Of a DNA stretch of 64,000 nt, positions 28,367 through 36,831 are shown in pieces. Source of the DNA: Dyella sp. M7H15-1 (GTDB taxonomy: Bacteria > Pseudomonadota > Gammaproteobacteria > Xanthomonadales > Rhodanobacteraceae); contig NZ_CP035300.1 of assembly GCF_004114615.1 (NCBI RefSeq), positions 248,001 to 312,000 on the forward strand. The letters are read 5' to 3'. Position 1 is the first letter of the stretch; each line of letters begins with the position of its first letter. The translations under genes and the position numbers were made by a program. The notes under the pieces were generated by a model. That model saw nothing but the letters and a program-made list of their open reading frames with translations. It searched no databases and had not been told where the DNA came from.

Positions 28367-29296
28367 ATGGATCGACTTACCAGCATGTCGGTATTCGTGC
28401 GCGTCGCCGAACTTGGCAGCTTCACCGACGTAGCTGATGAATTCGAAATCTCCGCGACGATGGTCGGTAAACACATCAAAGAGCTCGAAGCTCGCCTTGG
28501 CGCACGCCTAATCCATCGCACGACACGGCGTCAGCAACTCACCGACGTCGGCCGGCTCTACTACGATCGTTGCAAGGCAGTGCTCGATGAGGTCGCCGCA
28601 GCCGATGCGTCGATCGATACTCTGCGCGGAGTGGCTCGCGGCATGCTCCGTGTCACCGCGTCGGTAACCTACGGCGCGCGCAAGATTGCGCCGGCGCTGA
28701 TTGATTTCCTGCGCGAGCATCCCGAAGTGCGGGTCGAACTCGTGCTCAACGACCGCGTCGCTGACTTGATCGAAGAGGGCTTCGACGCGGCGATCCGCAT
28801 CGGCCGGCTCAGCGACTCAGGCCTAATCGCGCGTCCGCTTGCGCCGTACCGCATGATGATCTGCGCTGCGCCGAGTTATCTGGCTGCGCATCCGATGCCG
28901 CGGCGACCGCAGGACCTGGAGAAACACTCATGCCTCGCCTACTGGTCACAACAAGGCCGCTGGAAACTGATCGATCGCCATGGCCGCGAGTACACAGTGC
29001 GAGCGGACAGCCACCTGCGCACGAATAACGGCGAAGCGCTGCGCCAGGCGGCACTGGCCGGTTTCGGTATCGTGTATCAGCCGCAGGTGCTGCTCGAGAA
29101 CGACATACGCACCGGTCGTCTGATCCAACTGCTGAAAACCTATCAAGCGCCCGCAGCACCGGTGCATCTGGTCTACTTGCCGGACCGCAGGCCAACTCCA
29201 AAACTGCAGCGCTTCATCGATTTCATCCTCTCGCGCTTCGAAAAACCCGAACCTTTACCTGTAGTCCAGCGCCTACCCCGTAAGGGCAAGGCATGA
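28367..29296 (+). CDS. LysR-family transcriptional regulator
   Basis: 309 residues. The winged helix-turn-helix is at the N-terminus (MSVFVRVAELGSFTDVADEF, then RLGARLIHRTTRRQQLTDVG). An effector-binding domain with GLIARPLAPYRMMICAAPSY follows, of the subgroup common in gammaproteobacteria with many single-gene targets. The ATG at 28367 gives the standard family start MDRLTSM. It most likely regulates the divergent AhpD-like gene; the effector is unknown. The C-terminal PVVQRLPRKGKA is a short extra basic tail. Confidence 0.9.
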   Translation: MDRLTSMSVFVRVAELGSFTDVADEFEISATMVGKHIKELEARLGARLIHRTTRRQQLTDVGRLYYDRCKAVLDEVAAADASIDTLRGVARGMLRVTASVTYGARKIAPALIDFLREHPEVRVELVLNDRVADLIEEGFDAAIRIGRLSDSGLIARPLAPYRMMICAAPSYLAAHPMPRRPQDLEKHSCLAYWSQQGRWKLIDRHGREYTVRADSHLRTNNGEALRQAALAGFGIVYQPQVLLENDIRTGRLIQLLKTYQAPAAPVHLVYLPDRRPTPKLQRFIDFILSRFEKPEPLPVVQRLPRKGKA

Positions 29297-29301
29297 ACAC
29301 C

Positions 29302-29491
29302 CGAGCGGCTGTATTTTGACAACAGTGCTAATGATTCGGCCAAGGAAATTCTCCAAGCCTGTGTCCGCCTCAACATCTATCTCTCCCACGCCCATCCGCG
29401 ATGGCGCGGCCAAGGGCAAGATCGAGCGCTTCTTTCGCGGCTTTCGCGACCGCTTCCTGACCCTGTGTATTTCGCTTGAGCAGTAATAGGA
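29302..29491 (+). pseudogene. DDE/rve transposase remnant, frameshifted
   Basis: One frame gives LYFDNSANDSAKEILQACVR and LNIYLSHAHP. After a single-base shift around 29398 it continues with RDGAAKGKIERFFRGFRDRF and ends at TAA. Together this reads as the D...E part of an integrase-core transposase (VDNG...KGKIERFFR pattern, IS481/Mu-like). No terminal repeats or N-terminal part were found. Confidence 0.55.
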
Positions 29492-29506
29492 CTGCATGTG
29501 TTAACG

Positions 29507-29538
29507 AAAAGCCCGACATCTGTCGGGCTTACGTTTTT
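29507..29538. terminator. bidirectional intrinsic terminator
   Basis: Stem GCCCGACA (29511-29518) pairs with TGTCGGGC (29521-29528). A TTACGTTTTT tract follows on the plus strand and TTTTCG on the minus strand. It can end the long minus-strand PTS operon after ptsI and stop reading from the LysR side. Confidence 0.85.
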
Positions 29539-29590
29539 CTGGCGTTCCCGTTGCGAAAGTCGGGCTAGCCTCGCAGGTGGGGTAGGGACA

Positions 29591-31321
29591 TTACGTCGTG
29601 ATGGAAGCGAGCAAGGTTTCGGCTTCTTCGTGCGTATGTGCGCGAATCAGGCGTGGTGCGTGACTGCGTAACCTTGCATGATCGAGCGAGGCGAGGCGGT
29701 CGCGCACGAGCAGGATCTTGCTAGGGTGCATGCTGAATTCGTTCAGCCCAAGGGCGAGCAGCAGCGCAGTGAAGTTCACATCGCCGCCGATTTCGCCGCA
29801 CAGGCTCACCGGTTTGCCGGCACGTCGGCCGGCTGAGATGACGTGCGAGATTAGGCGCAGCAGCGCGGGCTGCAGCGGGTTATAGATATTTTCCAGAGCA
29901 TCGTTACCGCGGTCGGCCGCAAGTACGTATTGCGCAAGGTCGTTGGTGCCGATGGCGAGAAAGTCGGAATGCTCCAGCAGCGCACGCACGTTGATGGCGG
30001 CAGCAGGTACTTCGATCATGGCGCCAAGCGCGAGCTTTTCCGGCAGGTCGATGTTTTCGCGCTTCAGCTCCTGGCGTGCGAGCTTGAACAGGGTGCGCAC
30101 GGCGATCAATTCGTCGGGCTGGGTGACCATCGGTACAAGTACGCGGACGGGCCCGTAGCACGCGGCGCGCAAGATCGCGCGGATCTGCGTGCTGAATACG
30201 GCGGGGTGGCGCAGCGAAAGGCGTACTCCGCGCACACCGAGTGCGGGGTTTTCTTCGCCGTGAATCACCAACCCGGCGGCATCCGCTTTGTCCGCGCCAA
30301 GGTCGAGCGTGCGAATGGTGACCGGTGCGCCGCCCATGCCCAATACTACGTCGCGGTAGGCAATGAACTGCTCGTCTTCCGAAGGTAGGCCCTTGTGGCG
30401 CAGGAACAGGAATTCGGTGCGGTAAAGACCCACGCCATCGGCGCCGCGTGCGCGTGCCAGGGCGACGTCGCTGGTGGATTCGGCATTCGCCAGCAGGTGT
30501 ACATCGACACCGTCGCGGGTGCGCGTAGGTGCATTGGCAAGACTGGCGAGCCGGCGGCCTTCGATTGCGGCTTCGCGTTGCCATGCGCGATAGCGGGCAA
30601 GGTCTTGCGCGGTGGGGTGGACTACTGCTTCGCCGTGCTCGGTATCGAGCAATATCAGGTCGTCATCATGGATGGTGGCCAGCGCATCGCGCGTGCCCAC
30701 GAGCATGGGCAGGTTGAGGCTACGCGCCAGAATCGCGCTGTGCGAATACGGGCTGCCGGAGCTGGTGATGACGCCGAGCAAGCCTTTGTCGGCCAGGTGT
30801 GCCATGTCGGCGGGCGCCAGGGTATCGGCGACCAGGATTTCGCCAACTCGTGCGGCTAGCTTGCGTTCCTCGGCGCTGGTCTGCCGTTGCAGAGCGGAGA
30901 TGACGCGGCTGATGACCTGATCGACATCTTCCATGCGACTACGCAGATACGGGTCGTCCATGGCGGCGAACACGCTTGCCAGGCGATCGCGCTGTTTCTT
31001 CAACGCGGCACCGGCGCGGTAGCGGCCGATGGTGATCATTTCGTCCAGGCCTCGCAGCAGTTCGGCGTCGTCGAGCAGCAAACTATGCGCGTCGATGAAT
31101 TCGTTGACTTCGCGTGCCAGCGCGCCATGCAGTTTGCCGCGCAGTTCGCGCAGTTCCTGCCGCGCGGTTTCAAGCGCGGTGTGCAGGTGTTCCAGCTCGG
31201 AAGCGACTTCATCTTCCGCCAACGGGCGTGTGTCGACCAGATAGCGACTGGGCTGAACCAGCCGTGCGCGGCCCAGAGTCATGCCACGCGATGCCATTGT
31301 GCCGGACAGGATTTGCCTCAT
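29591..31321 (-). CDS. ptsI: PTS Enzyme I (phosphoenolpyruvate-protein phosphotransferase)
   Basis: 576 residues. Autophosphorylates from PEP and passes the phosphate to HPr. The phosphorylated His194 lies in SGSPYSHSAILAR, between the HPr-binding helices and the PEP barrel. The barrel has LYRTEFLF, GVRGVRLSL, AMIEVPAAA and the catalytic Cys508 in SLCGEIGGD. There is no GAF domain, so this is PtsI and not PtsP. The ATG at 31321 is preceded by GGAGG; the frame upstream of it is only heptamer-repeat sequence. It is the last gene of the run hprK-rapZ-EIIA-ptsH-ptsI. With no EIIB/EIIC gene nearby, a largely regulatory PTS is likely. Confidence 0.96.
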   Translation of the reverse strand: MRQILSGTMASRGMTLGRARLVQPSRYLVDTRPLAEDEVASELEHLHTALETARQELRELRGKLHGALAREVNEFIDAHSLLLDDAELLRGLDEMITIGRYRAGAALKKQRDRLASVFAAMDDPYLRSRMEDVDQVISRVISALQRQTSAEERKLAARVGEILVADTLAPADMAHLADKGLLGVITSSGSPYSHSAILARSLNLPMLVGTRDALATIHDDDLILLDTEHGEAVVHPTAQDLARYRAWQREAAIEGRRLASLANAPTRTRDGVDVHLLANAESTSDVALARARGADGVGLYRTEFLFLRHKGLPSEDEQFIAYRDVVLGMGGAPVTIRTLDLGADKADAAGLVIHGEENPALGVRGVRLSLRHPAVFSTQIRAILRAACYGPVRVLVPMVTQPDELIAVRTLFKLARQELKRENIDLPEKLALGAMIEVPAAAINVRALLEHSDFLAIGTNDLAQYVLAADRGNDALENIYNPLQPALLRLISHVISAGRRAGKPVSLCGEIGGDVNFTALLLALGLNEFSMHPSKILLVRDRLASLDHARLRSHAPRLIRAHTHEEAETLLASITT

Positions 31322-31338
31322 GGGCGCCTCCTGTGGAC

Positions 31339-31546
31339 GGGAATCGTCAATCGTGAATCGTGAATCGTGGTCGCAGTGATTGGGTTGGGGTGTGCTGCTC
31401 TTACGATTCCCGATTCCCGATTCCCAATTCCCGACTTCATTGAAGCGGCGTGAATCGTAAATCGTAAATCGTGGCCGCAGCACTTCGTTCGGCGCGGGAT
31501 GCCGCTTTGACGATTCCCGATTCCCGATTCCCGATTCCCGATTCCC
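31339..31546. repeat. heptamer repeat arrays (GATTCCC / AATCGTG) in the ptsH-ptsI gap
   Basis: Four short arrays fill the gap: AATCGTG-type units at about 31339-31370, GATTCCC units at about 31404-31434, AATCGTA units at about 31451-31474, and five GATTCCC units at about 31511-31546. The GATTCCC arrays can pair with GGGAATC-containing arms, so the unit folds as a variable palindrome. Between a transcribed pair of operon genes it could modulate message stability or ptsI level. Confidence 0.85.
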
Positions 31547-31554
31547 GGCTCCAT

Positions 31555-31824
31555 TCACGCCCCTTCGTCGAATTTGCGATTGAACAGATCCACCACCGCA
31601 TCCAGCGCAACGGTTTCGTCCGGTCCTTCGGCGCGCACGGTAAGCGCTGTGCCAATGCCCGCGGCCAACATCATTACGCCCATGATGCTTTGTGCATTCA
31701 CTTCGCGCCCTTTGCTGATCAACCAGACGGTGGATTTGAAACTTTGCACGAGTTGCACCAGTTTGGCTGATGCACGGGCATGCAAGCCCAGTTTGTTGGA
31801 AACAACAATTTCTTTTTCAAGCAT
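31555..31824 (-). CDS. ptsH: phosphocarrier protein HPr
   Basis: 89 residues, the usual size. His15 (KLGLHARASA) receives phosphate from Enzyme I. Ser46 (NAQSIMGVMML) is the regulatory site for the HPr kinase encoded upstream in the same run. The ATG lies within the end of the EIIA gene (8-nt overlap), implying coupling. Confidence 0.97.
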   Translation of the reverse strand: MLEKEIVVSNKLGLHARASAKLVQLVQSFKSTVWLISKGREVNAQSIMGVMMLAAGIGTALTVRAEGPDETVALDAVVDLFNRKFDEGA

Positions 31825-32209
31825 GATCTATGAAGATTCCTCCGCGACCGCCGCTGACCGCGATTTCCGCAAGCTCATCCAGCGGCTTGTCGGCGTAGTT
31901 GAGTACGCGCAGCAACATAGGCAAGTTCAAACCCGATACGCAGCGCAGCCTTACGCCAACCGTACTCAGCGACAGGCCGATGTTGCAGGGGGTGGCGCCA
32001 TACAAATCCGCTAACACCAGCACGCCATCGCCGTGATCCAGTTCACGCGCATGCTTGGCCGTCAGCGTGCGCGTCACATCCGGATCGGCCCGGGCCGGCA
32101 CTTCCACGGTGGCGACGCGCAGCGGCAATTTCGGCAACACGTGACGTGCTGCTTTCACCAACGCTTGACCGACCGACTCGTGGGTCATCAGGAGCACGCC
32201 GACGCTCAT
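31817..32209 (-). CDS. PTS EIIA component, mannose/ManX type
   Basis: 130 residues, a free-standing EIIA-Man domain. The phosphorylated residue is His10 (LLMTHESVG), matching His10 of E. coli ManX. GVLVLADLYGATPCNI and SGLNLPMLLRVLNY are further family landmarks. The ATG at 32209 was selected because the family begins here; the longer frame reads repeat DNA. No EIIB/C/D-Man genes are present. In related bacteria this protein works in a regulatory phospho-relay with HPr and HPr kinase, and that is the inferred role. Confidence 0.9.
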   Translation of the reverse strand: MSVGVLLMTHESVGQALVKAARHVLPKLPLRVATVEVPARADPDVTRTLTAKHARELDHGDGVLVLADLYGATPCNIGLSLSTVGVRLRCVSGLNLPMLLRVLNYADKPLDELAEIAVSGGRGGIFIDHA

Positions 32210-32224
32210 GGCTGCTGAGCCTGG

Positions 32225-32384
32225 CGGGAATCGTAAATCGGGAATCGTAAATCGTAAATCGTAAAAAAGCGCGGCGCACAACGCGGCGCCCATTCCCTGC
32301 TCCTTGTTCCCTGTTCCTCTGGTTGGAATCGGGAAATGCACTGCTTTTCCGATTCCCGATTCCCGATTCCCGATTCCCGATTCC
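32225..32384. repeat. heptamer repeat arrays in the rapZ-EIIA gap
   Basis: GGGAATCGTAAATCG-type units (32225-32262) face five GATTCCC units (about 32349-32384) across about 85 bases. This is the same kind of repeat as in the ptsH-ptsI gap. The arms are partly complementary, so the gap can form a large stem-loop upstream of the EIIA gene. Confidence 0.85.
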
Positions 32385-32405
32385 AGTACTCAGACAACAT
32401 AATCA

Positions 32406-33296
32406 TCACTCTAATTCCCGATGGAAAGTCAGCACGCTTTCGCGGCTGGGTCGGTAGTGCGCAGCAAGCTTTTCGACCAGGTACACCGAACGGTGGCGAC
32501 CGCCGGTGCAACCGATGGAGAGGGTGACGTAGCTGCGGTCATCCGCTTCGAAACGCGGCAGCCATGCGTCCAACCAGCGGGTGGTGTCGGCGAGGTATTC
32601 GCCCACCATCGGCTGTTGATCCAAGAAGTCGCGCACCGGGCCGTCCTTGCCGGACAGCGGGCGCAGGGTAGGCTCCCAATGCGGGTTGGGCAGGCAGCGT
32701 GCGTCGAACACGAAATCCGAATCCAGTGGCAGGCCGCGGCGGAATGCGAACGACTGGAACATCAGCGTGAGGCCGGATGTGGTCTGGGCATAACCGGTGG
32801 CGATCAGCCGGCGCAGTTGATGCACGTTCAAGTCGCTGGAATCGATCACACGTTCGGCAATCGCCATCAGCGGACGCAGCAGGCGGCGTTCTTCGGCGAT
32901 CGCATCGGCCAGCGACAGGTTGCGCATGGCGAGCGGATGCCGGCGGCGCGTTTCGGAATAGCGCTTGATCAGCACCGCATCGTTGCAATCGAGAAAGATC
33001 AGGTGTACATGCACGGTGGCCGCCAGGGTGGATAATACCTTGGGCATGTGCTGGAAATCTTCGTCGCGATTGCGTACGTCCACACCGACAGCGATGCGCC
33101 GGCGATGATTATCACGGGTCGCTGCGTCAACCAATTCCGACAGCAATGCGCTGGGAAGGTTGTCGACGCAGTAGAACTCCAGATCTTCCAGTGCGCGCAA
33201 GGCGATGGTCTTGCCGCCGCCGGACATGCCGGTGAGCACCACCAGATGAATGGCGCTGGGGTCGTCAGCCGGAAGGATACTGTCTTGCAGACCCAT
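32406..33296 (-). CDS. rapZ: RNase adapter protein RapZ
   Basis: 296 residues. N-terminal P-loop GMSGGGKT (23-30) and C-terminal domain with SIGCTGGRHRSVYLVE. In enterics RapZ binds glucosamine-6-phosphate and directs RNase E to the sRNA GlmZ; in other bacteria it links cell-wall precursor supply to the PTS/rpoN locus. The ATG (33294-33296) abuts the end of the MITE at 33298, so its ribosome-binding region (GATCAGAGCATCCC) is MITE sequence without a good Shine-Dalgarno. It lies downstream of hprK in the same operon. Confidence 0.95.
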   Translation of the reverse strand: MGLQDSILPADDPSAIHLVVLTGMSGGGKTIALRALEDLEFYCVDNLPSALLSELVDAATRDNHRRRIAVGVDVRNRDEDFQHMPKVLSTLAATVHVHLIFLDCNDAVLIKRYSETRRRHPLAMRNLSLADAIAEERRLLRPLMAIAERVIDSSDLNVHQLRRLIATGYAQTTSGLTLMFQSFAFRRGLPLDSDFVFDARCLPNPHWEPTLRPLSGKDGPVRDFLDQQPMVGEYLADTTRWLDAWLPRFEADDRSYVTLSIGCTGGRHRSVYLVEKLAAHYRPSRESVLTFHRELE

Positions 33297-33297
33297 G

Positions 33298-33578
33298 GGA
33301 TGCTCTGATCAATTCTGCGCAGGTGTCACCGGTTCTGTCTGTTCGCAGGCCACAGGACCATTGACGAAGGCAGACGGGCCGTCTGTCGAGACGATGGGCC
33401 GAAGGCATGCGGGCGGACAGAACCGGCCCCAACGCATTAATTTTAAATGATGGGGTGATGTCCAGAAGGCTCTCAGGCTGCGCCGCGCGGCTTGAAAAGG
33501 GCCTTCCCGGTGCCACGCAACACACCCTGAGAGTCTTCTGGACATCATGCCACCTACGCAGAATTGATCAGAGCATCC
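33298..33578. mobile_element. 281-bp MITE between hprK and rapZ
   Basis: Ends GGATGCTCTGATCAATTCTG and GGATGCTCTGATCAATTCTG (minus strand) are identical over 20 bases. The inside holds two nested hairpins: GGTTCTGTC...GACAGAACC, and GTCCAGAAG...CTTCTGGAC shared with the MITE at 18598. Flanks are CATG (33294-33297) and CATA (33579-33582), an imperfect 4-bp duplication. Removing the element would put the hprK TAA only a few bases from the rapZ ATG. Confidence 0.85.
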
Positions 33579-33585
33579 CATATGA

Positions 33586-34536
33586 TTACCAGGGAGGAAG
33601 GCGGCGCATCTGGTGGGCTTGGCGATCCATGAAACTCATGGCCGGGTCGATGCCCTTGCTCTTGAGCATATGGCTGCGCACCGCGGCTTCGACCAGCACG
33701 GCGAGGTTGCGGCCGGGCGCGACGGGAATGGTGATCATCGGCATTCGCACATCGAAAATTTCCCGATGACCCACGTCGCCGGTGATGCGTGTCATGCCGT
33801 CGGTTTGTTCGCCATCGCGCAGCGGCTTGAGGTGGATGACCAGGCGCAGGTACTTCGATGTTTTCACCGAGGTGTGACCGAACATCTCGCGTACGTTGAG
33901 CACGCCCAGGCCGCGCACTTCGAGCAGATCCTGCAACAGTTCCGGGCAGGCGCCATCGATCACGTCCGGTGCAATCAGCGTGAATTCCGGTGCATCGTCG
34001 GCCACCAGTCGATGGCCGCGGCTGATCAGTTCCAGCGCCAGCTCGCTTTTGCCCGAGCCCGCCTCGCCGGTGATTAGTACACCGATCGAAAACACTTCCA
34101 GCAGCACGCCGTGCAAGGTGAGGCGCGGCGCCATGGTGCGCGCCAAGTGGTATTGCATCCAGGTGAGTAACTCATGGCCGCGTTTGGCGCTGATCCACAG
34201 TGGCGTGTTGGTTTCCTCTGCTACTTCGCGCAGGTCGGAGGGGATCGCCTGATCCTTGGTCACGATGAAGGCCGCCGGGTGGGTGGCGGCGGCCTTGTGG
34301 ATTACTTCCCAGCGTTGACGCGAATCCAGGCCGTCGAGGTAGCTCAGCTCCTCGGTGCCGATGATCTGGATCTTGTTGGGGTAGATGACATTGAGGTAAC
34401 CCACCAGCGATGGGCGCCGGGCGGGTGTGGAGCCGTATTCGAGCACGCGTGTTTCGCCGCGCACGCCTGCAATCCATCGTAGCGCCATGCGCTCGTGGAT
34501 GTCATCGTAAAGTTGTCGAGCGGTAAGCCGATCCAA
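33586..34536 (-). CDS. hprK: HPr kinase/phosphorylase HprK
   Basis: 316 residues. Phosphorylates and dephosphorylates Ser46 of HPr. The C-terminal kinase domain has the Walker A loop GEAGSGKS (157-164), the catalytic His142 in [10 protein letters not shown], and the family signature [17 protein letters not shown]. The N-terminal ~130 residues match the HprK N-domain. Preceded by hpf with a 185-base gap in which ptsN, often found between hpf and hprK in proteobacteria, is absent. The stop is immediately followed by the MITE. Confidence 0.96.
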   Translation of the reverse strand: MDRLTARQLYDDIHERMALRWIAGVRGETRVLEYGSTPARRPSLVGYLNVIYPNKIQIIGTEELSYLDGLDSRQRWEVIHKAAATHPAAFIVTKDQAIPSDLREVAEETNTPLWISAKRGHELLTWMQYHLARTMAPRLTLHGVLLEVFSIGVLITGEAGSGKSELALELISRGHRLVADDAPEFTLIAPDVIDGACPELLQDLLEVRGLGVLNVREMFGHTSVKTSKYLRLVIHLKPLRDGEQTDGMTRITGDVGHREIFDVRMPMITIPVAPGRNLAVLVEAAVRSHMLKSKGIDPAMSFMDRQAHQMRRLPPW

Positions 34537-34721
34537 GAATGTTCCTTTTTGCCCAGGGCATCCCCTGTTGCCTGGTCAGGGGCGGCGGCAGGAACATTGT
34601 GCCAGTTTGGGCCGGCAGGTTGTAATCGGGGAAGGGAGAATGGTACGTAGGGAAGTAGCGATACCGTGTTTTTGTTGCGGTTCGGCCCGCCTCTCGTAGG
34701 GAGAGGCGGGCTTGGCAAACG

Positions 34722-35048
34722 TCAGATGACAGCCTGGCGGGCCTCGTAGACTTCGCGCTGGTGCTTGTCACACAGCTTTTCACGGTAACGGCGCAACTGG
34801 GTGACCAACGTATCAAACAGCTTGTCGATGGAGACGTACATGTCGTTCTCGTTGGCCTCGGCGTGTAGCGACTTGCCTGCAACAGTGAGTGTTCCTTCGG
34901 CGCGTTGCTGGAGCTTGTTCACCGAAAGCACGATGTTCAGGCTGACTATGCGGTCGTCGAGGCGGGTCAATCGATCGAGCTTGGCTTCCGCATGACTGCG
35001 CAGCGCCGGGGTGACTTCGATTTTTTGACCACTGAGTTGGAATTGCAT
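34722..35048 (-). CDS. hpf: ribosome hibernation-promoting factor (short HPF/RaiA type)
   Basis: 108 residues, single S30AE domain (MQFQLSGQKIEVTPALRSHA, then RAEGTLTVAGKSLHAEANEN). It binds the 30S decoding region and stabilises inactive ribosomes in slow growth. It lacks the long C-terminal dimerisation domain. It follows rpoN, the usual neighbour. AGGAGG is located just upstream of the ATG. Past the stop is a strong hairpin (CCCGCCTCTC/GAGAGGCGGG, about 34686-34711) without a clear U-tract. Confidence 0.93.
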   Translation of the reverse strand: MQFQLSGQKIEVTPALRSHAEAKLDRLTRLDDRIVSLNIVLSVNKLQQRAEGTLTVAGKSLHAEANENDMYVSIDKLFDTLVTQLRRYREKLCDKHQREVYEARQAVI

Positions 35049-35213
35049 GGTGCGCCTCCTTACTAGAGCTGGCCGCGCGGGGCGGCATTGGATGGTGCGC
35101 GAATCGCCGTGAAACGATCGATGGCACCGTGAAGCGAAACCTTGTTGTTGAATATGGGATCGTTACCTTGAGTGGCAAGTTCCCCATCGTGACAAAAACG
35201 GGGCCAGCATGGT

Positions 35214-36689
35214 TCAGCTATTGCGCTGTCGTTCGCTGGAACTTGGAATACGCAGGATTTCCCGGTATTTCGCGATGGTGCGGCGGGCAACCTGGATGCC
35301 TTTGCCGTGCAACTCTTCGGCGAGCGCTTGATCGGACAGGGGTTTGCGCGGATCTTCACCGTCGACAAGTTTGCGCAGCATGGCCTGGATGGCGGTAGCC
35401 GATGCGCTGCCGCCATCTTCGGTGGAAACGCCGCTGGAGAAGAAATATTTCAGTTCGTAAGTGCCGCGTGGCGTGTGAATGTACTTGCGGGTGGTGACAC
35501 GTGAAATGGTCGACTCATGCATACCCACCTCCTCAGCCACTTCGCGCAGCACCAGCGGTTGCATCGCTTCCGGGCCGTAATCCAGGAAGGCGCTTTGCCG
35601 GCGCACGATGGCATCTGCCACCTTTAGCAGTGTTTCGGCACGGGACTCCAGACTCTTGATAAGCCACCGGGCTTCCTGTAACTGCCCACGCATCCAGCTT
35701 GCATCATCACTGCGCGCCTGCGCAATAAGACTGCAGTAACGCTGGTTAAGACTTAGTTTTGGCTGGCTGTCGGGGTTAAGCAGCACCTGCCAGTGGGTGC
35801 CGTCTTTGCGCGCGTAGACGTCGGGGGCGACGTATTCCACTGGCGTGGTGTCCAAGGCCGCGCCGGGGCGCGGGTCCAGGCTGCGGATCAGGATGGCCGC
35901 GGCGGCGGTGTCTTCCTCGCTGGCGTGCAAGCGGCGTGCCAGCTTGGCCATGTCGTTGCGGGCCAGCAGTTCCAGTTCGTCCTGGACGATACGCACAGCC
36001 AGGTCGCGGTGCGGGGTGCCGGGGTCGAACTGTTCAAGTTGTGCGCGCAGGCAATCCTGCAGGTCGATGCTGCCTACGCCGGCAGGATCGAAGCGCTGCA
36101 ACTGGCGGCGTACGGCCTCCACTTCGCCCAGCGTGGCTTTCAGATGCAGCGGCAGAGCGGCGAGCACGACATCCAGGCCTTCACCCACATAGCCATCCGT
36201 GTTCAAGGCATCGATCAATACCGTGGCGATAGCTTTGGAACGCCCGTCCATGGGGGTGAGGTTGAGCTGCCACAGCAGGTGCTCCTGCAGCGATTCGGGT
36301 GCTGTGTTCTGTGGCTCGAGCCCCTCGTCGTCGCGATTGTTCTTTCGGCTGCCACTGCCGTTGCTGGACGAAAAATCGATCGGCTCGTCCGTGCTGATAT
36401 CCGGCTCTGTCCAGTCCGGTGCTTCATCGTTATTGTCGCTGCCGGATGCCTCGGGGCTGCTTGCCGGCAGTAGTGTTTCGAAATCCGTTTCGAATTCGTC
36501 GCCGGCTTCGTTTTCATTCTGCTCGCCTTCTGCGTCTTCGGCGAATTCGAGCAGCGGATTGCTTTCCGCAAGCTGGCGCAGTTCAACGGCCAGCTCCAGT
36601 TGCGACAACTGCAAAAGACGAATGGCCTGTTGCAACTGCGGCGTAAGAGCCAGTTGTTGATTAAGACGGAACTGAAGCCCTGTTTTCAT
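35214..36689 (-). CDS. rpoN: RNA polymerase sigma-54 factor RpoN
   Basis: 491 residues. Region I begins MKTGLQFRLNQQLALTPQLQ. An acidic Ser/Asp/Glu-rich linker (about 50-115) follows. Then come the core-binding domain, the helix-turn-helix (VAEEVGMHESTISRVT) and the RpoN box ARRTIAKYREILRIP near the C-terminus. It directs transcription from -24/-12 promoters with AAA+ activators. Position between lptB and hpf is the standard proteobacterial arrangement. Confidence 0.97.
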   Translation of the reverse strand: MKTGLQFRLNQQLALTPQLQQAIRLLQLSQLELAVELRQLAESNPLLEFAEDAEGEQNENEAGDEFETDFETLLPASSPEASGSDNNDEAPDWTEPDISTDEPIDFSSSNGSGSRKNNRDDEGLEPQNTAPESLQEHLLWQLNLTPMDGRSKAIATVLIDALNTDGYVGEGLDVVLAALPLHLKATLGEVEAVRRQLQRFDPAGVGSIDLQDCLRAQLEQFDPGTPHRDLAVRIVQDELELLARNDMAKLARRLHASEEDTAAAAILIRSLDPRPGAALDTTPVEYVAPDVYARKDGTHWQVLLNPDSQPKLSLNQRYCSLIAQARSDDASWMRGQLQEARWLIKSLESRAETLLKVADAIVRRQSAFLDYGPEAMQPLVLREVAEEVGMHESTISRVTTRKYIHTPRGTYELKYFFSSGVSTEDGGSASATAIQAMLRKLVDGEDPRKPLSDQALAEELHGKGIQVARRTIAKYREILRIPSSSERQRNS

Positions 36690-36831
36690 GCCTGTCGGAA
36701 CGGTGAATATGGCTGCATCCTAACCCTTCGGCGGAGCCCCGGCCATACTTGTCACGGCTGGAATAGCCGGCCGTGCATGCGGATGTGAGACTGAGCAAGT
36801 TTGCTCTTGTAGAGTCTCCAAAGTTGCGCTA

